The translations under genes were made by a program, and so were the position numbers. Source: Aestuariivivens insulae (lineage in GTDB: Bacteria > Bacteroidota > Bacteroidia > Flavobacteriales > Flavobacteriaceae). Taken from it: a stretch of DNA of 64,000 nucleotides. The stretch covers positions 186,001-250,000 of the forward strand of contig NZ_JAKMCS010000002.1 in assembly GCF_022662195.1 (NCBI RefSeq), written 5' to 3'. Shown here piece by piece: positions 54,634-63,704 of this stretch. The stretch's first letter is position 1; each line of letters opens with the position of its first letter. The notes under the pieces were generated by a model. The model was not told where the DNA came from, did not search any database, and saw only the letters and a program-made list of their open reading frames with translations.

Positions 54634-55686
54634 TTATAGTCCCAGTATTTTTTTTAATTGTTCTTTATCAGTTTCCCCTCCAGCAAAATCATCAAAACTG
54701 CGTTGTACCGCTTCAATAATATGCTTTTGAATGAAAGGAGCCCCTTCCCTAGCGCCTTGCTCTGAAGATTTAATGCAACACTCCCATTCCATAACGGCCC
54801 AAACATCGCATCCGTATTTGGTTAGTTTTGAAAAAATACCATTAAAATCCACTTGCCCATCGCCTAATGAGCGGAAACGTCCAGCGCGGTCTTTCCAATC
54901 GGCATATCCACCATAAACCCCTTGTTTACCTGTAGGGTTGAACTCTGCATCTTTTACATGAAAGGCTTTAATACGCTCATGATAGTAATCGATAAACGTA
55001 AGGTAATCCAATTGCTGTAATACAAAATGGCTGGGGTCGTAAAGTATACTTGCTCTATTGTGGTTTCCAGTAGCTTCTAAAAACCGTTCGAAAGTAATCC
55101 CATCATGTAAATCTTCCCCTGGATGAAGTTCATAGCAGACATCTACACCTTGCTCATCAAAATGATTCAATATAGGCAACCATCGGTTGGCCAGTTCATC
55201 GAACCCCATATCCACTAACCCATTTGGGCGTTGCGGCCATGGATAAACGGTAGGCCACAATAAAGCTCCAGAAAATGTTGCATGGGCATTTAAGCCCAAC
55301 CTTCTACTTGCTGTTCCGGATTTCTTTACAAAATCTATAGCCCAAGCTGTTCTGGCTTTCGGATTATTTCTCACGGCTTCTGGCGCAAAACCATCGAACA
55401 TCACGTCATAGGCCGGATGAACGGCAACCAATTGTCCCTGCAAGTGTGTAGAAAGCTCGGTTATCTCTAACCCATAAGCATTTACTTTGCCTTTTAATTC
55501 GTCGCAATAGGTTTGGCTTTCTGCAGCCTTTTCAACATCTATTAAATTGGATTCCCAAGTAGGTATTTGAATCCCTTTATACCCTAAATTTGCGGCCCAT
55601 TCGCACATCCCATCCAAACTGTTAAACGGTGCTTCATTACCTGCAAATTGTGCTAAAAAAACCGCAGGGCCTTTTATTGTTTTCAT
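54634..55686 (-). CDS. Sugar phosphate isomerase/epimerase-family TIM barrel (cytoplasmic)
   Basis: The 350-residue protein has the AP-endonuclease-2/xylose-isomerase-like barrel: WAANLGYKGIQIPTWES, NAHATFSGALLWP, DVCYELHPGEDLHDG, ASILYDPSHFVLQQ, AFHVKDAEFNPTG, WAVMEWECCIKS. Acidic and histidine residues of the divalent-metal site are present (ELHPGED, DPSHF, HVKDAE). No signal peptide is present, so it is cytosolic. Members act as isomerases or epimerases, and in 3-keto-sugar routes as hydratases. The substrate is unknown. Confidence 0.85.
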   Translation of the reverse strand: MKTIKGPAVFLAQFAGNEAPFNSLDGMCEWAANLGYKGIQIPTWESNLIDVEKAAESQTYCDELKGKVNAYGLEITELSTHLQGQLVAVHPAYDVMFDGFAPEAVRNNPKARTAWAIDFVKKSGTASRRLGLNAHATFSGALLWPTVYPWPQRPNGLVDMGFDELANRWLPILNHFDEQGVDVCYELHPGEDLHDGITFERFLEATGNHNRASILYDPSHFVLQQLDYLTFIDYYHERIKAFHVKDAEFNPTGKQGVYGGYADWKDRAGRFRSLGDGQVDFNGIFSKLTKYGCDVWAVMEWECCIKSSEQGAREGAPFIQKHIIEAVQRSFDDFAGGETDKEQLKKILGL

Positions 55687-55767
55687 TTATTTTTAATATT
55701 TAAAGGACATTTATGGTCCTTATTTAGTATTCGGCAGAATTCCATTTTAGTATAAAACGTGTTTACT

Positions 55768-56907
55768 TTAGTCTTCAATCTTCAACCAAACGTTTCCTTT
55801 TTGATGGGACTCCACAGCTTTTTCAATAAAACTCATACCTCGAACACCATCCATCATTGTTGGAAATTCTCCTGAATTGTAGGCTTCTCCTCGAATCGCC
55901 CTGGCCACACCTAAATATATATTAGCCATTGCATCAAAGATCCCTTCAGGATGTCCTGGTGGTAATTTTGTTCCATCCAGTGATAGGTCAGAATTATAGA
56001 CATGCCCAGGTTTATAAACTTGTACGGGTTTTTCATCGCTAAGCACATATAGATAATTGGGATTTTCCTGTTCCCATCTAAATCCCCCTTTATCTCCATA
56101 AATGGCTATGGCTAAATTATTCTCTTCCCCAGTAGCTATTTGACTGGAGCGAATAACGCCTTTAGCATTGGTATTAAAACGAAGTAAGGCAGTTCCATCG
56201 ATATCCATTTTATTATCTTCATATAAATAATTAAGATCTGCCAGAATAGCATCTATTTGCATACCAGTAGTAAACTCAATCATATTGAAAGCATGCACTC
56301 CAATATCACCAAAACAACAACTTATCCCAGCCTTTTCCGGATTTAACCGCCAGGTGGAAGCGCGCTTTTCCTGTTCATGTATAACAGGATTTAACCATCC
56401 TTGGTAATACTGTGCATCTATTTTTTGAATTTTGCCAAGCGCTCCCGCCTTGATCATTTCCCGCATTTGGCGCACCATTGGATAGCCAGTATAGGTATGG
56501 GTAACAGCAAATACCGCATTATGTTCTTCTAACACTGATTGCAATATCTTCGCTTCACTGAAGGTTGTGGTCATAGGCTTTTCACAAATAACCTGAAAAC
56601 CATTCTCCAAGAGCTTTTTAGCCATAGGAAAATGTAAAAAGTTTGGCGTAAGCACAGAACAAACCTGTATTCGTTCTTCTTTGGGCAGTTTAAGTTCTTC
56701 TTCTATTAAGGTGTCAAAATCAACATAAATACGATCGGTATTGATTCCTATTTGTTTTGCAAAATTGATATTATCTTCCCAAACCGGATTAAAAACCGCT
56801 CCTACTATTTCATAATTATCATTTATAAAGGAAGCTATTCTATGAAGCACCCCAATTAAGGAGTCTCCTCCCCCTCCAATAATTCCTAACTTTATTTTTT
56901 TTGCCAT
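55768..56907 (-). CDS. Gfo/Idh/MocA family oxidoreductase
   Basis: The 379-residue protein starts with a Rossmann motif (LGIIGGGGDSLIGVLHRIASF) and has VICEKPMTTTFSEAKIL with the family EKP lysine near residue 106. A C-terminal alpha/beta domain follows (CCFGDIGVHAFNMIEFTTG). It has no signal and would use NAD(P) in the cytoplasm. In known 3-keto-sugar pathways this family oxidises C3 or reduces the keto group back. Its position between an MFS importer and a TIM barrel suggests the cytosolic step after import, which is inferred. Confidence 0.88.
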   Translation of the reverse strand: MAKKIKLGIIGGGGDSLIGVLHRIASFINDNYEIVGAVFNPVWEDNINFAKQIGINTDRIYVDFDTLIEEELKLPKEERIQVCSVLTPNFLHFPMAKKLLENGFQVICEKPMTTTFSEAKILQSVLEEHNAVFAVTHTYTGYPMVRQMREMIKAGALGKIQKIDAQYYQGWLNPVIHEQEKRASTWRLNPEKAGISCCFGDIGVHAFNMIEFTTGMQIDAILADLNYLYEDNKMDIDGTALLRFNTNAKGVIRSSQIATGEENNLAIAIYGDKGGFRWEQENPNYLYVLSDEKPVQVYKPGHVYNSDLSLDGTKLPPGHPEGIFDAMANIYLGVARAIRGEAYNSGEFPTMMDGVRGMSFIEKAVESHQKGNVWLKIED

Positions 56908-56945
56908 TATTCGTTTCTAGAATTTATTTATAACTTTTAAGCAAT

Positions 56946-58154
56946 CTACACACGATTCGCTTCTAATTTTTTACGCTGGGTAAACAAAATACCAAACAGG
57001 AGTATTAATGCCAATGGAAAAAAGGCTATGTTACTTAAGGTTTCCTGTCCCGCTAATAATTCAGCTTGCTCCAAAGCCACCCCAGATTCCAATGCTGTTG
57101 CCTTAGCATTATCCAGCCATGAGCCTATTACAGGTTGCCAAATACTAGTTGCAAACATACCTGCACCTCCAATTAAAGACATGCCTAATGCGCCTGTATT
57201 TGGAACATATTCACTTACAAAACCAATCATGGTAGGCCAGAAATAACACACGCCAATAGCAAATAGGATAGCAGCCACATAGACCATTCCACCTGTAGCA
57301 GTACTCATCATGTAGATTGCTATTGTAGCGATAATTGAAGACATTAACAATACGCCCGGAGGATTTAACTTATGGATGATTGGCCCTGCAAAGTAGCGTC
57401 CAACAGCCATTAAGCCTGTTACCATCGCTAAAATTAACATAGGACTGGCACCAGAGTTGCCCAGTATTTTTTCAACCCATTGCTGGGTTCCTAATTCTGT
57501 AGTAGCGGTAAGGGTCATACAAACCACCATAAAAATGAATAGTGGCGACAGCAAACTTTTAATATTTACCTTAGTATCAGACACGATATTTTCACTTTTA
57601 GGAAATGTTTGTCCAAAGAATAAGATACCATAAAGCAACGTCGGAATTAACATAACGCCTATTTGCAGTTGCCATCCCATGTCAAAATCGGTCATAAACT
57701 TTGAAATCAATGCTCCAATTACAATTCCTCCCGGAAACCAAACATGAAATTTATTTAGCATGGTTGTGCGGTTATCCGTATACATTTCGGCAATAAGCGG
57801 ATTACAGGCTGCTTCTACCGAACCATTAGCAAAACCAATAAAAAAGGTTGATATAAGCAATGTCCAAAATCCACCAGCAAAAATAGTAAGCACCAACCCT
57901 ATTAGATGTGATACAAATGCTATCACCATGAGCTTACGTGGGCCTACTGAATTGTACACCAATCCCCCAAATATGGTAGCTATTGGAAAGCCAAGAAAAG
58001 CCATACTATTCACCCAACCTAATTCTGTATCGGATAACTGAAAATCGTTTCCTAATTGGCCTAAAATCCCTGCCCTAATAGCAAAGGTCATCGCTGTAAC
58101 AATTAATGCCAGGCAACTTGCTAAAAAAAGTTTGTTTTTGTTTATAGTTTCCAT
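56946..58154 (-). CDS. MFS transporter, probable sugar importer
   Basis: The 402 residues contain about twelve predicted TM helices, with FIGFANGSVEAACNPLIAEMY and the GLMAVGRYFAGPIIHKL loop typical of the sugar-related MFS branch. It lies between the lipoprotein isomerase and the Gfo/Idh/MocA gene in the eight-gene operon, so it may bring the oxidised or cleaved monosaccharide across the inner membrane. Substrate is inferred from neighbours only. Confidence 0.87.
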   Translation of the reverse strand: METINKNKLFLASCLALIVTAMTFAIRAGILGQLGNDFQLSDTELGWVNSMAFLGFPIATIFGGLVYNSVGPRKLMVIAFVSHLIGLVLTIFAGGFWTLLISTFFIGFANGSVEAACNPLIAEMYTDNRTTMLNKFHVWFPGGIVIGALISKFMTDFDMGWQLQIGVMLIPTLLYGILFFGQTFPKSENIVSDTKVNIKSLLSPLFIFMVVCMTLTATTELGTQQWVEKILGNSGASPMLILAMVTGLMAVGRYFAGPIIHKLNPPGVLLMSSIIATIAIYMMSTATGGMVYVAAILFAIGVCYFWPTMIGFVSEYVPNTGALGMSLIGGAGMFATSIWQPVIGSWLDNAKATALESGVALEQAELLAGQETLSNIAFFPLALILLFGILFTQRKKLEANRV

Positions 58155-58177
58155 ATTTATGGTTTAGTTTAGTTTGG

Positions 58178-59137
58178 TTAGTTCATTTCTGTTCCCACTT
58201 TTTCAAGTAGTTTTTTAGTAGCAAGAATACCTTCATCCTCACTTAATCTATCTCCCTCATACTCTACATCTATATATCCTGTATACCCAGCATCTTTCAC
58301 GATTTTAAGCATTTTGGCATAATCTATTTTGGTTTCATTACCAGCTTCATCAAAGTCGTATGACTTAGCGCTTATTGCTTTGGCAAAAGGCATTAATTCT
58401 TCAACGCCTTTATATCTATCATATTCTTCGTTGCAGTTGTGGACACCTCCTTTTATACAAAAGTTACCAAAATCGGGGAGCGTGCCACAGTTAGACATAT
58501 TGACTTGTTTCATGACAGACGATAACCATTCACCGTTAGAAGTATACCCCCCATGATTTTCCACTAAAACATTAATACCTTTAGTTTTGGCATACTCAGA
58601 TAATTTGCCCAAGCCCTGAACTGCTTGGTTCAATACTTCATCGTAAGTCCCATCGCCATGGGCATTAACCCTAACAGAATGACATCCCAAGGTTTTAGCA
58701 GCATCTACCCATTTTTTATGGTTTTCTACGGCAGCATCTTGCTCTTCAACATTACTCGAAGCTAAATTACCTTCACCATCAACCATTATTAAAAGGTTTT
58801 TCACACCGTGCTTTTCACTTGCAGCTTTCAATCTATTAACAACTTCATCAATCCCCAACTCTTCCACCTCTTTCTTATAGAGTCCGCTAACATATTCGAT
58901 AGCCTGAAAACCTAAACTGTGGGCTTCTTTGGCAAAATCGAAAGGACTAATTTCCCCGCTTCTTATTTTTCTATGCAAAGACCATTGTGCTAAGGAGATT
59001 TTAAAAAAGGGAGTGGCATCCATTTTTTCAACTGAATTGTTCATAGCTTCTTTTTTCTTTCCATTTGCACAAGAAACAACCACTAGTAGCGTCAAGGCAA
59101 TTGTAGACATTTTAATAATTGACTTTTTAAATTCCAT
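58178..59137 (-). CDS. TIM-barrel sugar isomerase/epimerase-like lipoprotein
   Basis: From ATG 59137-59135 the protein begins MEFKKSIIKMSTIALTLLVVVSC, a lipoprotein signal, so the 319-residue enzyme is outside the cytoplasm. The barrel shows FAKEAHSLGFQAIEYVSGL, HSVRVNAHGDGTYDEVL, NVLVENHGGYTSN, GTLPDFGNFCI and GYIDVEYEGDRLSEDEGI. The Glu-Asn-His and Asp-Phe-Gly metal-site elements are kept. It is the first gene of the oxidative operon. In this setting it may hydrate or isomerise the cleaved keto-sugar in the periplasm, which is inferred. Confidence 0.85.
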   Translation of the reverse strand: MEFKKSIIKMSTIALTLLVVVSCANGKKKEAMNNSVEKMDATPFFKISLAQWSLHRKIRSGEISPFDFAKEAHSLGFQAIEYVSGLYKKEVEELGIDEVVNRLKAASEKHGVKNLLIMVDGEGNLASSNVEEQDAAVENHKKWVDAAKTLGCHSVRVNAHGDGTYDEVLNQAVQGLGKLSEYAKTKGINVLVENHGGYTSNGEWLSSVMKQVNMSNCGTLPDFGNFCIKGGVHNCNEEYDRYKGVEELMPFAKAISAKSYDFDEAGNETKIDYAKMLKIVKDAGYTGYIDVEYEGDRLSEDEGILATKKLLEKVGTEMN

Positions 59138-59208
59138 CTGTTTTATTTTAACATCACGCAATCCTCCAAAAAAAACAACAATACCTTAAATGCTGTTATG
59201 GCTTATTA

Positions 59209-59232
59209 CACGATTTGAAATTAATTATCGTG
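59209..59232. promoter_or_regulatory. Inverted repeat CACGAT-N12-ATCGTG upstream of the oxidative operon
   Basis: The 6-base dyad lies 72-95 bases before the first start codon (59137), in the gap between it and the AraC gene. It is a candidate operator for the AraC-type regulator, although AraC sites are usually direct repeats. Confidence 0.35.
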
Positions 59233-59309
59233 AAAATAAAAAATCAATCGCCAACTCTTGTTTATTTTTATTCAGTGAAAGGATTTATACAATTATTTTA
59301 ACAGGAAAT

Positions 59310-60350
59310 CTAGTGCATTTCAAGTTCCAAACTTTCTTCAACCAAAAACCTATCCCTATATTCAATAGGTGTACATTTTTCATGCTTTTTAAAAACGGTC
59401 GAAAAATATTGGCTTGTTGAAAAGCCACAACTAAAAGCAATTTCAGCAATACTTAAATCGGGAGCCTCTATTAACAAGGTCTTTGATAACTCCACTCTTT
59501 TAATCATTAAATATCGCATTGGCGTTAAATTGGTTAGCCTTTTACAATGGTGAGTAAACCTGGTTAAGCCAACCCCAGCAGATTTGGCCATCTTACCGAT
59601 TGTCCAATCGTCAGAAAGGTTTTTATCCAATTCCTTCAAAAACAGCTGCACACTTCTTGAACTATCAATAAGGTCTTCGTTTAAGGTCACATCTTCAGAA
59701 TTCAACAAGTCCAACAGCAAAATCAACAAATAATTAATCAACAGCCTTATCCTTGACGCATTACTACCATCGTCATCTGTATTAACTACCTGACTTATAC
59801 GCTGAAAACAATCGCGAATTCTATTATCCGCTTTCCAATGCACCTTTTCGTTTTGCCTTAAAATGGTGGTCAATCGCTCCAAATCATTTGGCGCCAACAT
59901 AATCCATTCTGGCCATACCCACTTCTGGTGCGGCCTCCTCACCCCTAAATCCAAAATAACCCAATAGAACTTACCCATTCCAATTTTTGGATCCCCCACC
60001 TTATGTGCTTCCCAAGGTCTCGTAACCGTTAAACTATTAGGAAACAACATCATATCCTTTCCTTCTTGGGAATAGGGCATAGAACCAGATTCTAAAAAAT
60101 GAATTTCTATTCCTTCATTTCTATGCCAATCCAGACCCCAATCCTGAGGCTCATTAGCATCCCAATACCCTACACTATTCAAGCCAAGAGTATCGTCCGT
60201 CAAGCGGTCTCCCGGATAAGTATACCTAGCCAAAGCTTTAAACTTTAACTTCTTTCTATTTACGGCATCAACCAAGGGCAAACAGGTATCGGCATGATAC
60301 ACCACTCCCTCGGCTTCAAACGGCGCTATTTGCTGTGCATTTATTTTCAC
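59310..60350 (-). CDS. AraC family transcriptional regulator
   Basis: The 346-residue protein has an N-terminal cupin-like ligand domain (HFLESGSMPYSQEG, LFPNSLTVTRPWEAHKVG) and a C-terminal double HTH from about 245: WTIGKMAKSAGVGLTRFTHH, then LSIAEIAFSCGFSTSQYFSTVF, then TPIEYRDRF. It lies between the two divergent oxidation operons and upstream of the eight-gene unit, so it is the natural local switch for both. The ligand is likely a sugar, judging from neighbours. Confidence 0.92.
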   Translation of the reverse strand: MKINAQQIAPFEAEGVVYHADTCLPLVDAVNRKKLKFKALARYTYPGDRLTDDTLGLNSVGYWDANEPQDWGLDWHRNEGIEIHFLESGSMPYSQEGKDMMLFPNSLTVTRPWEAHKVGDPKIGMGKFYWVILDLGVRRPHQKWVWPEWIMLAPNDLERLTTILRQNEKVHWKADNRIRDCFQRISQVVNTDDDGSNASRIRLLINYLLILLLDLLNSEDVTLNEDLIDSSRSVQLFLKELDKNLSDDWTIGKMAKSAGVGLTRFTHHCKRLTNLTPMRYLMIKRVELSKTLLIEAPDLSIAEIAFSCGFSTSQYFSTVFKKHEKCTPIEYRDRFLVEESLELEMH

Positions 60351-60444
60351 TGAAAAAAATTGAACATTAAATCACCGCAAAATAGCTAATTTGCCTCTAA
60401 ATAAAAATTTCATCCACAAAAAAATTCCTTTTAAAACATTATAA

Positions 60445-62169
60445 ATGAGCTTATCCTGTTTAGATCCTTCTAAAGAAACTTACGACGCAATCGTTGTAGG
60501 AACTGGCATTTCTGGCGGCTGGGCTGCCAAAGAACTTTGCGAAAAAGGTTTAAAAACCCTAGTCCTTGAACGTGGCAGAATGGTAAAACATATTGAAGAT
60601 TACCCAACGGCACACCTAGATCCTTGGGACATGCCTAATGGTGGGGCCCCTACAAAGGAAACCAAAGAAAGGATGCACAAACAGCATAGAACCGGTTATG
60701 TTACCATGGAATACCGCAAACACTTTTTTGTAGACGATTTAAAACATCCTTATAATGAAAACAAGCGTTTTGATTGGATTAGAGGATACCATGTTGGCGG
60801 ACGTTCCCTTATGTGGGGCAGACAAAGCTATCGCCTAAGTGATATAGATTTTGAGGCCAACAAAAAAGAAGGCATTGCTGTAGACTGGCCCGTTCGCTAT
60901 AAGGATATTGCTCCTTGGTACGACCACGTTGAAGACTTTATTGGGGTAAGTGGTGAAAATTTGGGATTAAAACAATTACCAGACGGAAAGTTTTTAAAAC
61001 CAATGAACCTTAATTGCGTTGAAGAACATTTAAAGTCTAAAATCTCCGAGCATTTTGATGACGGCCGATTGCTCACCATAGGCAGGGTAGCCCATATTAC
61101 AGAAGGCACAAAACCAGGCTTAGGCAGAAGCACATGCCAATATAGAAACCGATGCATGCGAGGCTGTCCCTACGGCGGGTACTTTAGCAGTAATTCGTCT
61201 ACCCTACCAACCGCTGAAGCTACAGGAAACATGACCTTGAGACCAAACTCGATTGTTTACGAGGTGGTTTACGACGATACCACAAAACAAGCTACAGGCG
61301 TTAAAGTAATTGATGCTGAAACCAAAGAAAAAATTGAGTTTAAAGCTAAAATTATTTTCTTGTGTGCCTCCGCCATTGCTTCGGCCTCTATCCTGATGCA
61401 ATCCAAATCGGAACGCTTCCCTAACGGATTAGGAAACGACAGTGGCGAACTGGGACATAATATTATGGACCATCATTTTCATGTAGGGGCAAGAGCCAAA
61501 ACCAACCTTTTTAAAGACAAATACACCAAAGGCAGGAGGGCCAACGGCATCTACATCCCAAGGTTTAGGAACATTGGCGGAGAAACTGATAAAAAAGAAT
61601 TCAAAAGAGGCTATGGCTTCCAAGGTGGCGCAAGCAGATCAGGCACTTCCGAAATGGTTGCCGAACTAAAATATGGACCAGCTTTAAAAGAGGCCATCCT
61701 AAAACCAGGAGAATGGTCGGTTGGATTAACCGGTTTTGGAGAAACATTACCAAACCACAGCAACAGAATGTATTTAGATTACGAGAAATTGGATGAATGG
61801 GGCTTACCCACCGTAACCTTTGATGCCGATTTTGGAGAAAACGAACTCGCCATGCGTAAGGACATGCAGGAACAAGCGGTTAAAATGTTGGAAGCGGCAG
61901 GGTTTAAAGATGTAGAAGGGTATGATAATGTAGAAGGCAGAGCCATGGGATTGGGCATACACGAAATGGGTACTGCCAGAATGGGCAGAGACCCTAAAAC
62001 ATCGGTTTTAAATGAATACAATCAAATTCATTCTTGCAACAATGTATATGTTACCGATGGCTCTTTCATGACCTCGGCAGGCTGCCAAAACCCATCCTTA
62101 ACCTACATGGCCTTTACTGCCAGAGCGGCAAATCATGCAGCAGAGCAGTTTAAAAAGAATAACGCTTAA
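60445..62169 (+). CDS. GMC family oxidoreductase 2 with predicted Fe-S cysteines
   Basis: The 574-residue flavoprotein has the FAD motif AIVVGTGISGGWAAKEL and the same C231-x5-C237-x3-C241 spacing (STCQYRNRCMRGC) as the first copy, and ends with GTARMGRDPKTSVLNEYNQI and NPSLTYMAFTARAANH. It has no signal peptide and is followed after 122 bases by its own Tat-type small subunit. It is diverged from GMC 1, so it probably has a different substrate or site preference. It is divergent from the AraC gene. Confidence 0.9.
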   Translation: MSLSCLDPSKETYDAIVVGTGISGGWAAKELCEKGLKTLVLERGRMVKHIEDYPTAHLDPWDMPNGGAPTKETKERMHKQHRTGYVTMEYRKHFFVDDLKHPYNENKRFDWIRGYHVGGRSLMWGRQSYRLSDIDFEANKKEGIAVDWPVRYKDIAPWYDHVEDFIGVSGENLGLKQLPDGKFLKPMNLNCVEEHLKSKISEHFDDGRLLTIGRVAHITEGTKPGLGRSTCQYRNRCMRGCPYGGYFSSNSSTLPTAEATGNMTLRPNSIVYEVVYDDTTKQATGVKVIDAETKEKIEFKAKIIFLCASAIASASILMQSKSERFPNGLGNDSGELGHNIMDHHFHVGARAKTNLFKDKYTKGRRANGIYIPRFRNIGGETDKKEFKRGYGFQGGASRSGTSEMVAELKYGPALKEAILKPGEWSVGLTGFGETLPNHSNRMYLDYEKLDEWGLPTVTFDADFGENELAMRKDMQEQAVKMLEAAGFKDVEGYDNVEGRAMGLGIHEMGTARMGRDPKTSVLNEYNQIHSCNNVYVTDGSFMTSAGCQNPSLTYMAFTARAANHAAEQFKKNNA

Positions 62170-62237
62170 TTTTTTTTATATGAAATGCCCATTAGCAAAA
62201 AGTTGCAAACCAGCCGAAATGATAATAAGGGCATTCC

Positions 62238-62260
62238 ACCTGCCTGCCGGCAAGGCAGGT
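62238..62260. repeat. Palindromic repeat ACCTGCCTG...CAGGCAGGT type between GMC 2 and its small subunit
   Basis: The segment contains ACCTGCC and GGCAGGT arms and matches 29766-29793. It splits the GMC 2 and small-subunit genes, which otherwise appear to be one operon. Confidence 0.6.
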
Positions 62261-62291
62261 CTGACCAATAAAAAACAATGAAAATAAACAG

Positions 62292-62891
62292 ATGAAACGA
62301 AGAGAAGCATTAAAAAACATAGGCTTAACATCTGCCTTTTTTGTTGCAACACCCTCTGTAATTAGCTTATTACAAAGTTGCTCCAATGATGTCAAATCTT
62401 GGACTCCAGAATTTTTAAGTGAACAAGAAGGTGTGGTTTTAACAAACTTGGTCGATATTATTTTACCTAAAACAGAAAATTTGCCATCGGCTTTAGAGCT
62501 CAATATCCCGCAGTTTATTGACAAATACATGAATGAAGTTTTTGAAGATGAAGACCAAGGACAATACAAAACAGGATTTAACAATATCATTGGTCTGTTA
62601 AGGCCCAACCCTGAAGATGATATTAAAAAAATAACACCAGACAGTTACAAAGCGCTACTGGACAAACACATGTTAATTAAAGGAGAGGTCGATGAGGAAA
62701 GAGCATCCAATCCAGAATCTTTAGACCTAACAACATCCGAATTTTTAAACAGCATTAAATGGATGGCCATTAACGCGTACAAAACCACCGAAGAGGTTGG
62801 AGAAAAGGTTTTAGCCTACGACCCAGTTCCAGGAGCCTATTATTGTGGCAACCTACAAGAATTAACCGGAGGCAAATCCTGGTCTTTATAA
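62292..62891 (+). CDS. Gluconate 2-dehydrogenase subunit 3 family protein (Tat-like signal), partner of GMC 2
   Basis: The 199-residue protein begins with KRREALKNIGLTSAFFVATPSV, a twin-arginine-type signal, and has the family core (LVDIILPKTENLPSALELNIPQFIDKYMNEVF). It is shorter than the copy at 52164. As with that pair, it likely takes the GMC protein through the Tat system. The sequence shows the same ILPKTE segment as the first small subunit's ILPKSP. Confidence 0.88.
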   Translation: MKRREALKNIGLTSAFFVATPSVISLLQSCSNDVKSWTPEFLSEQEGVVLTNLVDIILPKTENLPSALELNIPQFIDKYMNEVFEDEDQGQYKTGFNNIIGLLRPNPEDDIKKITPDSYKALLDKHMLIKGEVDEERASNPESLDLTTSEFLNSIKWMAINAYKTTEEVGEKVLAYDPVPGAYYCGNLQELTGGKSWSL

Positions 62892-62908
62892 AACCCAACA
62901 TACAAATA

Positions 62909-63703
62909 ATGCAAACTAAACTATTTACAAAAAACACATGGCTTCTACTCTTGTGCCTCGTTATTTTAACTAATTGCCAAAACAAGACCAAACAACAAGC
63001 CGAAAACTGGAAATCTTTATTTAACGGCAAAGATTTAAACAATTGGATCATTAAAATAAAAGGGCATCCTCTGGGAGAGAATTACAAAAACACCTTTATT
63101 GTTGAAGATGGCGTTATGAAAGTAAACTATAAGGCTTACGATTCTTTTAACAATGCATTTGGCCATATTTATTACAAAAAGCCTTTTAGCAATTATAAAT
63201 TCAGAATGCAATACAGATTTACTGGCGAACAGGTAAAAGGCGGCGCTGGATGGGCAACCCGAAACAGTGGCATCATGGTTCATTGTGAAGACCCTAAAAA
63301 TATAGGACTAAATCAAGACTTTCCTGTTTCAATAGAAGTTCAACTTTTAGGCGGATTAAATTCTGGCGAACGCCCAACAGGGAATTTATGCACCCCTGGT
63401 ACTCATGTCGTTATAAATGACGAACTTTACACATCGCACTGCATTGATTCTTCATCTAAAACATACAATGGGGACCAATGGGTAAATGTTGAAATTGAAG
63501 TGAGAAACGATTCTATAATCAAGCATTTCATTAATGGCAATAATGTACTCACTTACTACAAACCCCAAATTGGGGGGCCAGTGGACTATAATGCCGAGCT
63601 ATGGAAAAGCAAAGAAGGTACTCCTTTAAAAGGAGGCTATATTTCATTACAAAGCGAAAGCCACCCTGTTGAATTTAAAAATATTGAGATTTTAGAACTT
63701 TAA
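62909..63703 (+). CDS. DUF1080 (3-keto-disaccharide hydrolase family) lipoprotein, copy 3
   Basis: From ATG 62909 (MQTKLFTKNTWLLLLCLVIL) the 264-residue protein has a lipoprotein signal ending TNC. The domain shows WKSLFNGKDLNNWIIKIKG, FRMQYRFTG, NSGIMVHCED, SIEVQLLGG and a final LQSESHPVEFKNIEILEL. It keeps the DUF1080 frame but diverges from copies 1 and 2, and in place of the QDHG segment has QSESH. It ends 1 base before the next gene's start codon. Confidence 0.86.
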   Translation: MQTKLFTKNTWLLLLCLVILTNCQNKTKQQAENWKSLFNGKDLNNWIIKIKGHPLGENYKNTFIVEDGVMKVNYKAYDSFNNAFGHIYYKKPFSNYKFRMQYRFTGEQVKGGAGWATRNSGIMVHCEDPKNIGLNQDFPVSIEVQLLGGLNSGERPTGNLCTPGTHVVINDELYTSHCIDSSSKTYNGDQWVNVEIEVRNDSIIKHFINGNNVLTYYKPQIGGPVDYNAELWKSKEGTPLKGGYISLQSESHPVEFKNIEILEL

Positions 63704-63704
63704 A

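Noticed and set aside
61429-62021. Reading frames on the minus strand inside the GMC 2 gene
   Set aside because: They are shadows of the plus-strand GMC coding frame and show no protein family features.
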